Positions 51,736 through 60,537 of a stretch of 64,000 bases of DNA are shown one piece after another (within the stretch, counting starts at the first letter, position 1; each line of letters starts with the position of its first letter). Source of the stretch: Bacteroidota bacterium (GTDB lineage Bacteria; Bacteroidota; Bacteroidia; Bacteroidales; JAGONC01); NCBI GenBank assembly GCA_022711405.1, contig JAKLFC010000006.1, positions 115,638 through 179,637 of the forward strand, in the 5' to 3' direction. A program made the position numbers and the translations under genes. Below the pieces are notes generated by a model. That model saw nothing but the letters and a program-made list of their open reading frames with translations. It did not search any database and had not been told where the DNA came from.

Positions 51736-53649
51736 ATGAATCTGTCAGGCAACCGGAACAGGGAAGCGATTCTTTTCTGGAGCATCTCTCTTCTGCTGTG
51801 GATCTATGTATGGGCGAGAGCCATCTGTGTGCCGTTGATCTACGATGAAATTGCCACATTTTTTCACTATATCCATGCTAATTCCTTTTTACCGTTCCGT
51901 TCCCATCCGGATGCCAACAACCATCTTTTAAATTCAGTCCTGACATGGTTTTCCTATCAGCTGCTTGGTTCCTCTCCCCTTGCCCTCCGCCTGCCCAACA
52001 TCCTTACATTTCCACTGTATGCGTGGTTTGTCTTTCGTTTTGGGAGGCAGATCCAGTTTCCCATCATCCGATGGATCTTTATCCTTGCCATGCTCTTTGT
52101 CCATAATTTCCTGGAATTCTTTTCACTGACCAGGGGATATGGGATGTCGATGGCGTTTTTGATGGGCTCCTGCTGGTATCTCTATTCACTCTGGTTCGGA
52201 TTTTCTCTGAAAAAATGCAGTCTTGCTCTGTTATTTGGCGTACTGGCAGTGGCAGCTAACCTTAACCTCATGTATACCTTCATTCTTGTGCAGTTATTAG
52301 CGGGATCCATCATGATAATCACACGGATTCATAAATCCCAAATCCCAGGATCCAAATTCCAAACAAATTCCAAAATCCAAATCCCAAAGCTCCGTCCGTC
52401 TTCTCTTCATCTCCCGCTTCCTGCCACCCGTATTTCTCATCTCTCATCTCTCCTCCTTCCTCTCTCCTCTCTCATCCTCGGCCTCCTCCCCACAGCCTTC
52501 TTCATCGCCTACCTGTTCTACCTGAAGAATCAGGGCGCCCTTTATTACGGGTCATCAGAAGGATTGGTCAATTCAACATTCCTTACACTTTCCGGATTGC
52601 TGTTTGAGAATGGTCAGAAGGTATTTTTCTGGTACGCAGGTGTTCTGGCATCCGCCGCACTGTGTTTTTACCTCTTTTGGAACATTTTCCGCAAGATATC
52701 AGGCCAGTGGTTCAGCTATCATTACCTGTTCCTTTACCTTTTTATCGGGAACATCATCGGTGCAGTGATGGCCCACTGGATCTTCAGAATAAACTACCAT
52801 GAAGCGCGAACTGCCATCTATTTGTATCCATTGTTCATTGGAACGGTCCTTTTTATTGCCGATACTGCTGTCTACAGAACAAACAAAAGATGGATCATCC
52901 TGCTGGCAGCGCCGCTGCTGGTCATCCCGGTTACCTTTGGCATGAATATCAACCTTTCTCATGCATCCTTTGAAAATGAGCGGATCCCCGACCGTTTCTA
53001 TCAAAAGATCCAATCGGATCCGACAGTGAACGGATATCCGGCAACCATTGGCGGTTACCGCGGCAGGGAGATGCAGTGGGCGTACCTGAACTTCAGGCAC
53101 GGTGGTACCGGAGGGATCGTTCAGTACGCCGACTACCCCGGAACCCTTGCTGATTACCAGATAGCAGGCATCAGCGAAAACCCGGACTGGCGCAGCACGT
53201 ACGATTCACTGGATTATGATCCCCAAACCAATTTTTACCTGCTCAAACGAAGAACGCCAGCAGCAAGAACTCCCCTCTCCTCCTTCCAGTTAAGCAGTAT
53301 CAGCACATCTGAAGAATATGTCAGCTTCGGGCAGGCTTCTGCCGATACCCTAAAGGGCAAGAAGCTCTATGCAGGTTACAGGATCTCCGTCACGTCACCC
53401 GCAAAGCCGCTCCGCGCATGGATCGTTTTCACCGTATTTGATAAGGACCGCAATGCATTGTGCTATGAACGCATACCATTGGACTGGCTCCGGACTGAAT
53501 GGATAGTAGAAAATGATGACCTCGTCACCGGGATATTCATACCGCTCATTCCAGACCAGGCTGACAGATTTGTGACTTACCTGTGGAATATTGACAAGAA
53601 ACCTCTTGAGATCCTTCATGGAACGATCGAATTGTTTGTGCTGAATTAA
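51736..53649 (+). CDS. GT39/ArnT-like membrane glycosyltransferase with an in-frame repeat insertion
   Basis: The protein has 637 residues. About ten TM helices and an early YDE motif (VPLIYDEIATFFHY) in the first loop, plus HPDANNHLLNSVL, match dolichol-P/undecaprenyl-P mannosyl- or arabinosyltransferase-like GT-C enzymes. Residues about 199-250 (IHKSQIPGSKFQTNSK..., then SSLHLPLPATRISHLSS) are coded by a CAAATTCC-type intergenic repeat and a CT-rich repeat, inserted in frame between TM segments. The C-terminal ~150 residues form a soluble domain. The insertion may tolerate or abolish function. Confidence 0.75.
   Translation: MNLSGNRNREAILFWSISLLLWIYVWARAICVPLIYDEIATFFHYIHANSFLPFRSHPDANNHLLNSVLTWFSYQLLGSSPLALRLPNILTFPLYAWFVFRFGRQIQFPIIRWIFILAMLFVHNFLEFFSLTRGYGMSMAFLMGSCWYLYSLWFGFSLKKCSLALLFGVLAVAANLNLMYTFILVQLLAGSIMIITRIHKSQIPGSKFQTNSKIQIPKLRPSSLHLPLPATRISHLSSLLLPLSSLILGLLPTAFFIAYLFYLKNQGALYYGSSEGLVNSTFLTLSGLLFENGQKVFFWYAGVLASAALCFYLFWNIFRKISGQWFSYHYLFLYLFIGNIIGAVMAHWIFRINYHEARTAIYLYPLFIGTVLFIADTAVYRTNKRWIILLAAPLLVIPVTFGMNINLSHASFENERIPDRFYQKIQSDPTVNGYPATIGGYRGREMQWAYLNFRHGGTGGIVQYADYPGTLADYQIAGISENPDWRSTYDSLDYDPQTNFYLLKRRTPAARTPLSSFQLSSISTSEEYVSFGQASADTLKGKKLYAGYRISVTSPAKPLRAWIVFTVFDKDRNALCYERIPLDWLRTEWIVENDDLVTGIFIPLIPDQADRFVTYLWNIDKKPLEILHGTIELFVLN
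52332..52388 (+). repeat. CAAATTCC-type repeat inside a coding sequence (copy 3)
   Basis: It carries CCAGGATCCAAATTCC and AAACAAATTCCAA, as in copy 1 at 21431. It is translated in frame as KSQIPGSKFQTNSKIQIPK. A CT-rich tract (CTCTCATCTCTCCTCC-like, to about 52485) follows and is also in frame. Confidence 0.85.
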
Positions 53650-53741
53650 ATTTCACAATCACTGGTATGAACCCCAGGCAAGCCCTGGACCGAAATTCAG
53701 GTGCAAGCACCGGGGAATTTACCCTTTTACCCCACCCCCGT

Positions 53742-53767
53742 CCCCTCCCCTGCTAGCAGGGGAGGGG
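53742..53767. repeat. Perfect 26-bp palindrome CCCCTCCCCTGCT/AGCAGGGGAGGGG
   Basis: The palindrome is centred on CTAG. Outer arms CCCCACCCC (53730-53738) and GGGGTGGGG (53772-53780) extend the pairing. It has no T tract, so intrinsic termination is doubtful. It fills the gap between the GT39-like and cytochrome genes. Confidence 0.85.
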
Positions 53768-53829
53768 TGCAGGGGTGGGGTATATTAAACTTTAACGGAA
53801 AATTAACACGATATCTGGTTGAACCACAT

Positions 53830-53837
53830 TAGCTTTG
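53830..53837 (+). promoter_or_regulatory. TAGCTTTG -7 box for the cytochrome c gene
   Basis: The sequence is an exact TAnnTTTG match, 34 nt before the ATG. Confidence 0.55.
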
Positions 53838-53871
53838 ATCCTTATTTAGAATTAAATTAAATTATTTCACC

Positions 53872-54879
53872 ATGAAAAAATTCTTAAGGATCCTGGCTTA
53901 TGTCCTTCTGATCCTGGTGGTTGGGATCATTGGACTTATCTCCTATGTCAAGCTGGCATTTCCGAAGGTGGATGATGCTCCGGATATCAGGATTGAATTG
54001 ACGCCCGAACGGATCAGCCGCGGGCAGTACCTCGCCAATTCAGTGGCAGCCTGCATGGATTGCCATTCTACCAGGGACTGGGGCAAATTCTCAGGTCCTT
54101 TGAAAGATGGTTCCTATGGAGGAGGTGGTGAAGTCTTCAATCAGAAGATGGGTTTTCCGGGGACTTATATTTCTAAAAACCTTACTCCTTATGCGTTGAA
54201 AAACTGGACAGACGGAGAGATCTTCAGGGCCATCACGAGCGGAGTCAACAAGGATGGTAAGGCGCTTTTCCCTGTCATGCCCTATCATAATTATGCCAGG
54301 GCGGACCGGGAAGATATTTATGCAATCATAGCCTATCTCCGGACGCTTGAGTCTGTTGAATCCGATGTTCCACCTTCCAGATCGGATTTTCCGATGAACA
54401 TTATTATCAATGTTATTCCTAAAAATCCCTCCCTGTCTGACAAGCCCGACCCCTCTGATAAAATCAAATACGGAGGATATATTACCAATCTGGCCAGTTG
54501 TATTGAATGCCATACTCCGATGGAAAAAGGAAAGCCGGTGCTGAGCAGGGCTTTTGCAGGAGGAAGGGAATTTGGACTACCTACCGGCGGATTTGTCCAT
54601 TCAGCCAACATCACCCCGGATAAAGTGACAGGGATTGGAAATTGGACAGAGGAAGCTTTCATCACCAGGTTCAAGGCATATGCCGATTCTTCATTCATTC
54701 CGCCTGAAATTCACCATGGAGAGTTCAATACCCTGATGCCCTGGATGATGTATTCAGGAATGAAGGAAGAAGACCTCGCCGCTATTTTTGCGTACCTTCA
54801 GTCGCTGCAACCGATTCATCACAAGGTGGAGCGGTTTACTTCAGTCTCAGACTATTCCCCACCACCGACACCGAACTGA
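53872..54879 (+). CDS. Membrane-anchored dihaem cytochrome c
   Basis: The protein has 335 residues. An N-terminal TM anchor covers about 5-27. Two cytochrome c domains each have one haem site: [12 protein letters not shown] at about 62-66 and [13 protein letters not shown] at about 209-213. Predicted Met ligands include those in [13 protein letters not shown] and [15 protein letters not shown]. The layout matches dihaem c-type cytochromes that pass electrons in the periplasm. It is convergent with copA, and the two coding regions overlap by 44 bp. Confidence 0.9.
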   Translation: MKKFLRILAYVLLILVVGIIGLISYVKLAFPKVDDAPDIRIELTPERISRGQYLANSVAACMDCHSTRDWGKFSGPLKDGSYGGGGEVFNQKMGFPGTYISKNLTPYALKNWTDGEIFRAITSGVNKDGKALFPVMPYHNYARADREDIYAIIAYLRTLESVESDVPPSRSDFPMNIIINVIPKNPSLSDKPDPSDKIKYGGYITNLASCIECHTPMEKGKPVLSRAFAGGREFGLPTGGFVHSANITPDKVTGIGNWTEEAFITRFKAYADSSFIPPEIHHGEFNTLMPWMMYSGMKEEDLAAIFAYLQSLQPIHHKVERFTSVSDYSPPPTPN

Positions 54880-57040
54880 ACGCCATCGCAGCCCCGGCGA
54901 TCATCGGATTCAGGAGAAATCCGGTGAAAGGAAAGAGGATTCCGGCAGCAATGGGGATGCTGACAGCATTATAGAAGAATGCCCAGAACAGATTCTGACG
55001 TATGATACGGACGATCCTGCCCGAGTAACCTACTGCCTGAACAAGTTTCTCCAGGTCCCCGTGGATAAGGGTGATCTGCGCACTTTCCATGGCAATGTCG
55101 GTCCCTGTGCCGATGGCAATGCCCACATTGGCCTGTGCCAGTGCAGGCGCATCGTTGATACCGTCGCCCACCATCGCAACGATGTGGCCTTTCTGCTGGA
55201 GATCCCGGATGAAATCCAGTTTGCCGGCAGGCATTAAATCCGAACAGCAACTGTCGATTCCGACCTGCCGGGCCAGGGCAGCAGCCCCCGTCTCGTGGTC
55301 GCCGGTCAGCATCACGACGTTACGACCCATTCGCTTCAAGGCTTGCACCGCGCCGGCCGCAGAATCCTTTACATGGTCGGAGATCGCCACCATGCCCAGA
55401 GCCCGTGTATCGTCAGCCAGAAAAATGATTGTCCATGCGTTATGGATCCATTCCAGATACTTATTCTCCATTTCAGTGCTCACCGCAGCTCCAGCCTCCT
55501 CAATAAAGGCTTTTTTCCCGGCGATGTACAACTTCTTATCAAAGACAGCCCTGATACCCATGCCAGGATGTGCCGTAAACTCTGAGGGGATCAGAGGCCG
55601 GATCGTCTTTGGCTGATAATAATCCAGAACAGCCCTTGCCAGAGGATGTTCCGACAATGATTCCATTGAAAAAAGAATTCGTTCAGGCATTCCCTGGCCG
55701 ATAGTTTCCGTATCCCAGAACACGTCCCTTACGGATGGCTTTCCCTCGGTCATGGTACCTGTTTTATCCAGAACGATGACATCTGCCCTGTTCAGCATTT
55801 CGATGCTGGCTGCGTCGCGGATCAGTATCCCCATTTCGGCTGCACGCCCCACACCCGCCATCACTGCCGTTGGGGTTGCCAGTCCCATGGCACACGGGCA
55901 GGCAATGATCAATACGGTGACCAGAATGACAAAAGCATAGGTGAGCTGGGGTGAAGGGCCAAACACATACCAAATGGTAAAGCTGACCAGGGCTATGGCC
56001 AGCACCACCGGCACAAAGATCCCTGCGATCCTGTCGGCCAGCCGCTGGATCGGTGGCTTGCTGCCCTGGGCTTCCTGTATGAGCCGTATGATCTGTGATA
56101 GCATCGTCTCTGCTCCAACCTTCCCTGCCCTCATCCGGAAGCTCCCTGTCGTATTCAGGGTTGCACCGATCACAGTGTCCCCCTCTCTTTTCTCGACCGG
56201 TAGAGGTTCACCTGTGATCATGCTTTCATCGACGTACGAACCGCCCTCCGTCACTTTTCCGTCAACAGGGATTCGCTCACCTGGACGGATCAGGATATTA
56301 TCTCCTGTCACGACCTCTTCCAGGAGGATTTCTGTTTCCAGTCCATTCCTGATCACCCGTGCGGTTTTCACTCGAAGTCCCATGAGTTTGCGGATCGACA
56401 GGGAGGTATTCCTGCGCGCCCGATGCTCAAGATACCTGCCTAACAGGACCAGTGAAATGATCACCACTGCACTTTCAAAATACACATGCGGCTCAAGTCC
56501 ATGTGTTAATAAAAATCCCGGGAAGACCGTATTGAAAGCACTGAAAAGGAATGCTGACCCTGTTCCCAGGGCAACCAGGGTATCCATATTGGCCGAGCCA
56601 TGCCTTAACCTTTTCCATGCGACGATGAAAAATTCCCTGCCAAACCAGCCCATCACCACCAGCGTCAGGGCCATCATGATCCAGTTCTTGTAAGGAAAGA
56701 CAGGCATCAGCATAGCCATGATGAAAACAGGGATGCTCAGGATGATGGCCCACAGCGTATTCTGCCTGGCCTGGCGTAACTGATGGTTCTCCTGGATGCC
56801 AGTGTCATCCTGATAAGTGAACGATTCGGTGACGAGTCCGTATCCCAGGTCATCCAGTGACGACCTCATGGATTCCGGACCGGTCTTTTCCTCATCGAAC
56901 TCGACCATAACCGAATTGGAGGCCAGGTTGACACTGACCTTCCGGACCCCTTCAACAGAAGATAAGGTCCTTTCCACGCTTGAGGCGCAGGATGCACACG
57001 TCATGCCGGTCACCGGATATGTCTGTCTGACAATGGCCAT
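54836..57040 (-). CDS. copA: Copper-translocating P1B-type ATPase
   Basis: The protein has 734 residues. An N-terminal HMA domain ([15 protein letters not shown]) is followed by TM helices, the actuator TGE ([11 protein letters not shown]), the membrane CPC in [11 protein letters not shown], phosphorylation site DKTGTMTEG, the SEHPLA HP motif and the hinge [16 protein letters not shown]. Motifs fit Cu+ export (P1B-1). It follows a small HMA protein gene, with ATG 1 nt after that gene's stop, so the two are co-translated. The stop codon overlaps the 3' end of the cytochrome gene on the other strand. Confidence 0.96.
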   Translation of the reverse strand: MAIVRQTYPVTGMTCASCASSVERTLSSVEGVRKVSVNLASNSVMVEFDEEKTGPESMRSSLDDLGYGLVTESFTYQDDTGIQENHQLRQARQNTLWAIILSIPVFIMAMLMPVFPYKNWIMMALTLVVMGWFGREFFIVAWKRLRHGSANMDTLVALGTGSAFLFSAFNTVFPGFLLTHGLEPHVYFESAVVIISLVLLGRYLEHRARRNTSLSIRKLMGLRVKTARVIRNGLETEILLEEVVTGDNILIRPGERIPVDGKVTEGGSYVDESMITGEPLPVEKREGDTVIGATLNTTGSFRMRAGKVGAETMLSQIIRLIQEAQGSKPPIQRLADRIAGIFVPVVLAIALVSFTIWYVFGPSPQLTYAFVILVTVLIIACPCAMGLATPTAVMAGVGRAAEMGILIRDAASIEMLNRADVIVLDKTGTMTEGKPSVRDVFWDTETIGQGMPERILFSMESLSEHPLARAVLDYYQPKTIRPLIPSEFTAHPGMGIRAVFDKKLYIAGKKAFIEEAGAAVSTEMENKYLEWIHNAWTIIFLADDTRALGMVAISDHVKDSAAGAVQALKRMGRNVVMLTGDHETGAAALARQVGIDSCCSDLMPAGKLDFIRDLQQKGHIVAMVGDGINDAPALAQANVGIAIGTGTDIAMESAQITLIHGDLEKLVQAVGYSGRIVRIIRQNLFWAFFYNAVSIPIAAGILFPFTGFLLNPMIAGAAMAFSSVSVVGNSLRLK

Positions 57041-57041
57041 G

Positions 57042-57254
57042 TTAATCGAGAGGTTCTGCTGTATAACCGGCTTTTGCCAAAAGGCTTACGATTTCCTTTA
57101 TGGTTATATTCTCGCTTTCGATGGAAAGGATCTTCCCGGGATCTTCAAGATCCACCTCCCACTGTTTGATCCGAGCCTCGCCATTCAGAAACGGAGTCAC
57201 AGCCCGCAGACAGTTCTTGCAGTTGATGTTGGTTACGAATTTCATTAATGACAT
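57042..57254 (-). CDS. Small HMA-like copper-binding protein
   Basis: The protein has 70 residues. It has a beta-alpha-beta-beta-alpha-beta ferredoxin-like HMA layout with a CxxC in [11 protein letters not shown] and an ending AGYTAEPLD. It may be a copper chaperone for CopA or a sensor. The MT/HCxxC His of classic CopZ is replaced by Asn, so metal affinity may differ. It is the first gene of the copA unit. Confidence 0.85.
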   Translation of the reverse strand: MSLMKFVTNINCKNCLRAVTPFLNGEARIKQWEVDLEDPGKILSIESENITIKEIVSLLAKAGYTAEPLD

Positions 57255-57299
57255 ACGATTGGATTAGGGTTGTCATGGTAACAGTTGGGGATCAAACTG

Positions 57300-57339
57300 T
57301 TAAATTGTCAAATTGTTAAATTGTTAAATTGTCAAATTG
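57300..57339 (-). repeat. TTAAATTG octamer array
   Basis: There are five consecutive units, three TTAAATTG and two TCAAATTG, between the copper unit and the amylase gene. The unit is the reverse complement of CAATTTAA in the array at 18914-18953. The rest of the gap, to 57530, holds an AT-rich stretch with CGCAGAGG / CCTCTGTGGT inverted elements and no gene. Confidence 0.8.
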
Positions 57340-57530
57340 TTAGCAATCAGCCGGGTAATTTTGCTATAATTTAACGAATTTACGGACGAAATGTTCAATA
57401 TTCAATTCGTAAATATAGTCATTATGTTTTACCGCAGAGGATATTTTACCCATTTGCATTCCTCTAAGCGCCTCCGTGTTACCTCCTTCGCCTCTGTGGT
57501 AAAATTACCCATCGCTCTCCCCGAAATCAG

Positions 57531-57538
57531 TATCTTTG
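57531..57538 (+). promoter_or_regulatory. TATCTTTG -7 box, almost leaderless amylase mRNA
   Basis: The sequence is an exact TAnnTTTG match. The ATG at 57554 is only 15 nt further, so the mRNA leader would be about 8-10 nt. Confidence 0.6.
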
Positions 57539-57553
57539 CCGAAACAACTTCCC

Positions 57554-58915
57554 ATGAGAGTCCTGATATTCCTGCTGTTCGTTTTCGTGTTCCTGACATC
57601 CTGCAATAAAGATCCGGAAGAACATGTGAATCCCCCCGAACCACCGGTTGATACCACCTCCTTCACGATCCCCAAAACCGAGGAGATCGTAATGTATGAA
57701 GTGAATATACGGGCGTTGAGTAGTACAGGGGATTTCCAGGGAGTTACCCACCGTCTGGACGAAATCAAGGCACTGGGCATCAACGTGATATGGCTTATGC
57801 CCATCCATCCCGTCGGTCAAATCAATTCGGTCAACTCACCTTATTGCGTACAGAATTATAAAGAGGTAAATCCTGAATTCGGTACCCTGACAGATTTCAA
57901 AGACCTTGTAAAGGAAGCCCATAAGCTGGATGTGGCTGTGATCATCGACTGGGTAGCCAATCACACGTCATGGGATAATCCGTGGATTAGCAACAAGGAC
58001 TGGTACAGCCAGGACGGCTCCGGGAACATCATCCATCCTGCAGGTACGAACTGGCAGGATGTTGCAGACCTCAACTTTGTCAATGCGCAGATGCGGCTGG
58101 CCATGATCGATGCCATGGAGTACTGGGTAAATGTGGCCGATGTTGACGGATTCCGTTGCGACGCAGCCGACTTTGTCCCCTTTGACTTCTGGCAGCAAGC
58201 CCTGTCTGCGCTGAATGACAATCCGGAAAAGCCGCTTATCCTTCTTGCCGAAGGCGCACGAAGCGATCATTTTACAGCCGGATTTCAGATGAATTATTCC
58301 TGGGACTTTTACAATAAACTTAAGGGGGTGTTCAACCAGAACCAGGCGGCAAGCGGACTGTTCACAGTAAATGATAACGAATATAAGAACATACCTGAGG
58401 GAAGGCACAAGCTACGATTCACCACTAACCACGATGAGTCGGCCTGGGATGCAACACCGGTAGTGCTGTTCAACGGGAAACAGGGTGCGCTGGCTGCTTC
58501 CGTCCTAGCCATTTACCTGCAAGGAATCCCCTTGCTGTATGGCTCACAGGAAGTGGGCGTCAGTGAAACTGTTCCCTTTTTCCAGCACGCCACGATCGAC
58601 TGGAATCAAAATCCGGATATGCTGGGGGAATACAAAAAGATCCTTGCCTTTTACAATGCTTCCGAGACGGCAAGGAATGATTCCATCACGGAGCTAAAGA
58701 CCTTCAGCCATAAGGACATACTGGCTTTCGAGCGTACCAGCAAGCAGGAGAAAGTGTTTGTCATGGTCAATACACGAAAGGTAGCCATAGCATACGGTGT
58801 GCCCTCTGAGCTGGTGAATTCGGTATGGAAAGATGCCTTTGATGATTCGCCGGTCACCCTGTCATCAGCCATTGAGTTGCAGCCGTATCAGTACAGGGTG
58901 CTGAAGAATTTTTAA
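57554..58915 (+). CDS. Lipoprotein GH13 alpha-amylase
   Basis: The protein has 453 residues from MRVLIFLLFVF; a Met 6 codons upstream lies inside the promoter box. The lipobox is FLTS|CNKD. GH13 regions: VIIDWVANHTS, DGFRCDAADFV (nucleophile Asp), LLAEGARSD (acid Glu) and FTTNHDESAW. It is a surface or periplasmic alpha-glucan hydrolase and is shorter than the enzyme at 35395, lacking its N-terminal domain. The TAA stop is shared with the first unit of a heptamer array. The next gene, convergent, encodes a starch-binding-like lipoprotein. Confidence 0.93.
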   Translation: MRVLIFLLFVFVFLTSCNKDPEEHVNPPEPPVDTTSFTIPKTEEIVMYEVNIRALSSTGDFQGVTHRLDEIKALGINVIWLMPIHPVGQINSVNSPYCVQNYKEVNPEFGTLTDFKDLVKEAHKLDVAVIIDWVANHTSWDNPWISNKDWYSQDGSGNIIHPAGTNWQDVADLNFVNAQMRLAMIDAMEYWVNVADVDGFRCDAADFVPFDFWQQALSALNDNPEKPLILLAEGARSDHFTAGFQMNYSWDFYNKLKGVFNQNQAASGLFTVNDNEYKNIPEGRHKLRFTTNHDESAWDATPVVLFNGKQGALAASVLAIYLQGIPLLYGSQEVGVSETVPFFQHATIDWNQNPDMLGEYKKILAFYNASETARNDSITELKTFSHKDILAFERTSKQEKVFVMVNTRKVAIAYGVPSELVNSVWKDAFDDSPVTLSSAIELQPYQYRVLKNF

Positions 58916-59004
58916 TTGTCAATTGTCAATTGTCAACTGTTGACTGTTGACCGCCGACCGCCGACCGCCGACCGCCGACCGCCTACCGCCGACCGCCTAC
59001 CGCC
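58914..59004. repeat. Heptamer array (13 units) joining two convergent stop codons
   Basis: Thirteen consecutive heptamers run without interruption: three AATTGTC, AACTGTT, GACTGTT, five GACCGCC, TACCGCC, GACCGCC, TACCGCC. The first unit begins inside the amylase TAA. The last units provide the TAG and last two Arg codons of the convergent gene. Confidence 0.95.
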
Positions 59005-59689
59005 TGTCCTTCCATCGTTCTATCTTAAAGTAAAGGGTATCTGCATTCCCTATGGTCATGTGCCGGTTTTCAATATCATTCCCCTCTTCATCCACCTCGA
59101 CGGTGGACCATGGCCCGCGGTTGAACTTGAATTCAATGTCCTCCCCGGTCCGTCTAGGAATTCTAAGCTCGTACAATCCCTCCGCATTGCGTTTCATCAG
59201 GTAGTTCTTATCGTAGATCCACCAGTCGCGCATACTGCTCACAAAATAGATATCCGCATCAGGAGGCGTGTTCTCAGGTATCTGATCCAGGATCAGGACC
59301 ACACCCTCGCATTTAAGGGGAAACTGATCATGCCAGCTTTCAATGCGGTGATGGATCGTATCGTCCTTTTGAATCAGGAACGTCCGGTTATCAATGTCCT
59401 TCCCGCACCTGTCCGTCTCCACGGATAGCCATCCACCCCGGGTAAACTTATATTCAATTTCCCCAAAACCCGAAGGCAGGGAGATCTGCCAGGTACTGTC
59501 GGTATTGAGTTCCAGCTGGTACCTCTCATCTCCGGGGTCCCATTTATTCAGATTGCTCGCAAAATAGATCACTTCTCCGGGAGGCGTATTCTCCGGTACC
59601 TCATCCACTACGATCACTACCCTGTGGCATGACATGACCGTCAATACCGAAATTATCAGCAACACATGGTTAATTAATACCTTTCTCAT
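58997..59689 (-). CDS. Lipoprotein with two CBM20/E-set-like starch-binding domains
   Basis: The protein has 230 residues. The signal peptide and lipobox (VMSC) are followed by two related domains, about 25-115 and 128-222. Each has PENTPP, a IYF(A/V)S...W strand, Y(K/F)F(T/N)RG(G/P)W and a DIDNR/DIENR end. These features match CBM20-like domains that bind starch. It probably works with the neighbouring lipoprotein amylase. Its final residues (KDRR) and stop are coded by the heptamer array. Confidence 0.85.
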   Translation of the reverse strand: MRKVLINHVLLIISVLTVMSCHRVVIVVDEVPENTPPGEVIYFASNLNKWDPGDERYQLELNTDSTWQISLPSGFGEIEYKFTRGGWLSVETDRCGKDIDNRTFLIQKDDTIHHRIESWHDQFPLKCEGVVLILDQIPENTPPDADIYFVSSMRDWWIYDKNYLMKRNAEGLYELRIPRRTGEDIEFKFNRGPWSTVEVDEEGNDIENRHMTIGNADTLYFKIERWKDRR

Positions 59690-59699
59690 ATATCAGCAT

Positions 59700-59766
59700 A
59701 AAATCAAATAGCAAAAATCAAAAATCAATCTCAAATCAAATATCGTTAATCGTTCATCTGATATCA
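59700..59766. repeat. AAATCAAATATC...TCTGATATC repeat abutting the response-regulator stop
   Basis: It has the same core as 3777-3817 and 29384-29479: CAAATCAAATATCGTTAATC and GTTCATCTGATATC. The TGA stop of the LytTR gene is part of the final GATATCA. Confidence 0.75.
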
Positions 59767-60531
59767 CCTGTCCATCCACTTCAGGAACTCCTGCACCTTC
59801 ACCCTGCTGATCAGCACCTTTTCCCCTGCGTCAGGCTGCAACTCCAGCAGCAGCCTGCTATTGAAGTATTTGCTCACCCTGGCCACCGAATGGATACCCA
59901 CGATGTACCCCCTGGATATCCTGAAAAATCTTGCCGGATCAAGCAGTTGGCTGAGCTCATCCAGTGAATGGTCAATGATATACGATCTGTTGGATATTGT
60001 CACCATCACGACCTCATTGTCCTCGGCTTTGAAATAGGCGATCTCGGCAGTATCAACGACTTTGTACTGGTCGCCCAGTCTGATCATGAACCGTGATTTA
60101 AATTCAGGCCGAAGGCTTTTCACCAGTTTATCGATGTCGATGGGTTCTGGTGACACGCTCACCCGGGAGTACTGATCACTCAGATCTTTCAGCTTGTGAA
60201 GTGCATCGGTCAGTTCGTTTAGTTTGATCGGTTTGAGCAGGTAGTCGATGCTGTTCACCTTAAAGGCCTGAATGGCGTACTGATCGAATGCCGTGGTAAA
60301 GATCACGGGGGCTGTCACTCTCACCTTCCTGAAGATCTCAAAGCTGATCCCGTCTGCCAGCTGAATGTCCATGAAGATCAGATCCGGCATGGGATTCAGT
60401 TGAAGCCATTCGATAGAATCTTCCACCGAGTCGGTACAGGCCATGATATCGAGTTCCACTCCGGTCTGCACCAGAAGCCTGGCCAGTTCTTTCTGGGCGT
60501 AAGGTTCATCCTCAACGATCAGTACTTTCAT
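59764..60531 (-). CDS. LytTR-type response regulator
   Basis: The protein has 255 residues. A receiver domain covers about 1-120 (VEDEPYAQKEL, phospho-acceptor Asp in LIFMDIQLADG, Lys in YLLKPIKL). A LytTR DNA-binding domain follows, about 150-250 (RFMIRLGDQYKVVDTAEIAYFKAEDNE split as usual, FFRISRGYIVGI). It acts with the histidine kinase encoded 6 nt upstream. Targets are unknown; the adjacent starch genes are candidates. Confidence 0.94.
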   Translation of the reverse strand: MKVLIVEDEPYAQKELARLLVQTGVELDIMACTDSVEDSIEWLQLNPMPDLIFMDIQLADGISFEIFRKVRVTAPVIFTTAFDQYAIQAFKVNSIDYLLKPIKLNELTDALHKLKDLSDQYSRVSVSPEPIDIDKLVKSLRPEFKSRFMIRLGDQYKVVDTAEIAYFKAEDNEVVMVTISNRSYIIDHSLDELSQLLDPARFFRISRGYIVGIHSVARVSKYFNSRLLLELQPDAGEKVLISRVKVQEFLKWMDR

Positions 60532-60537
60532 GGATCA

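Noticed and set aside
58914..59004. Heptamer array considered as CRISPR or origin iterons
   Set aside because: Units are contiguous with no spacers, and no replication or cas genes are near.
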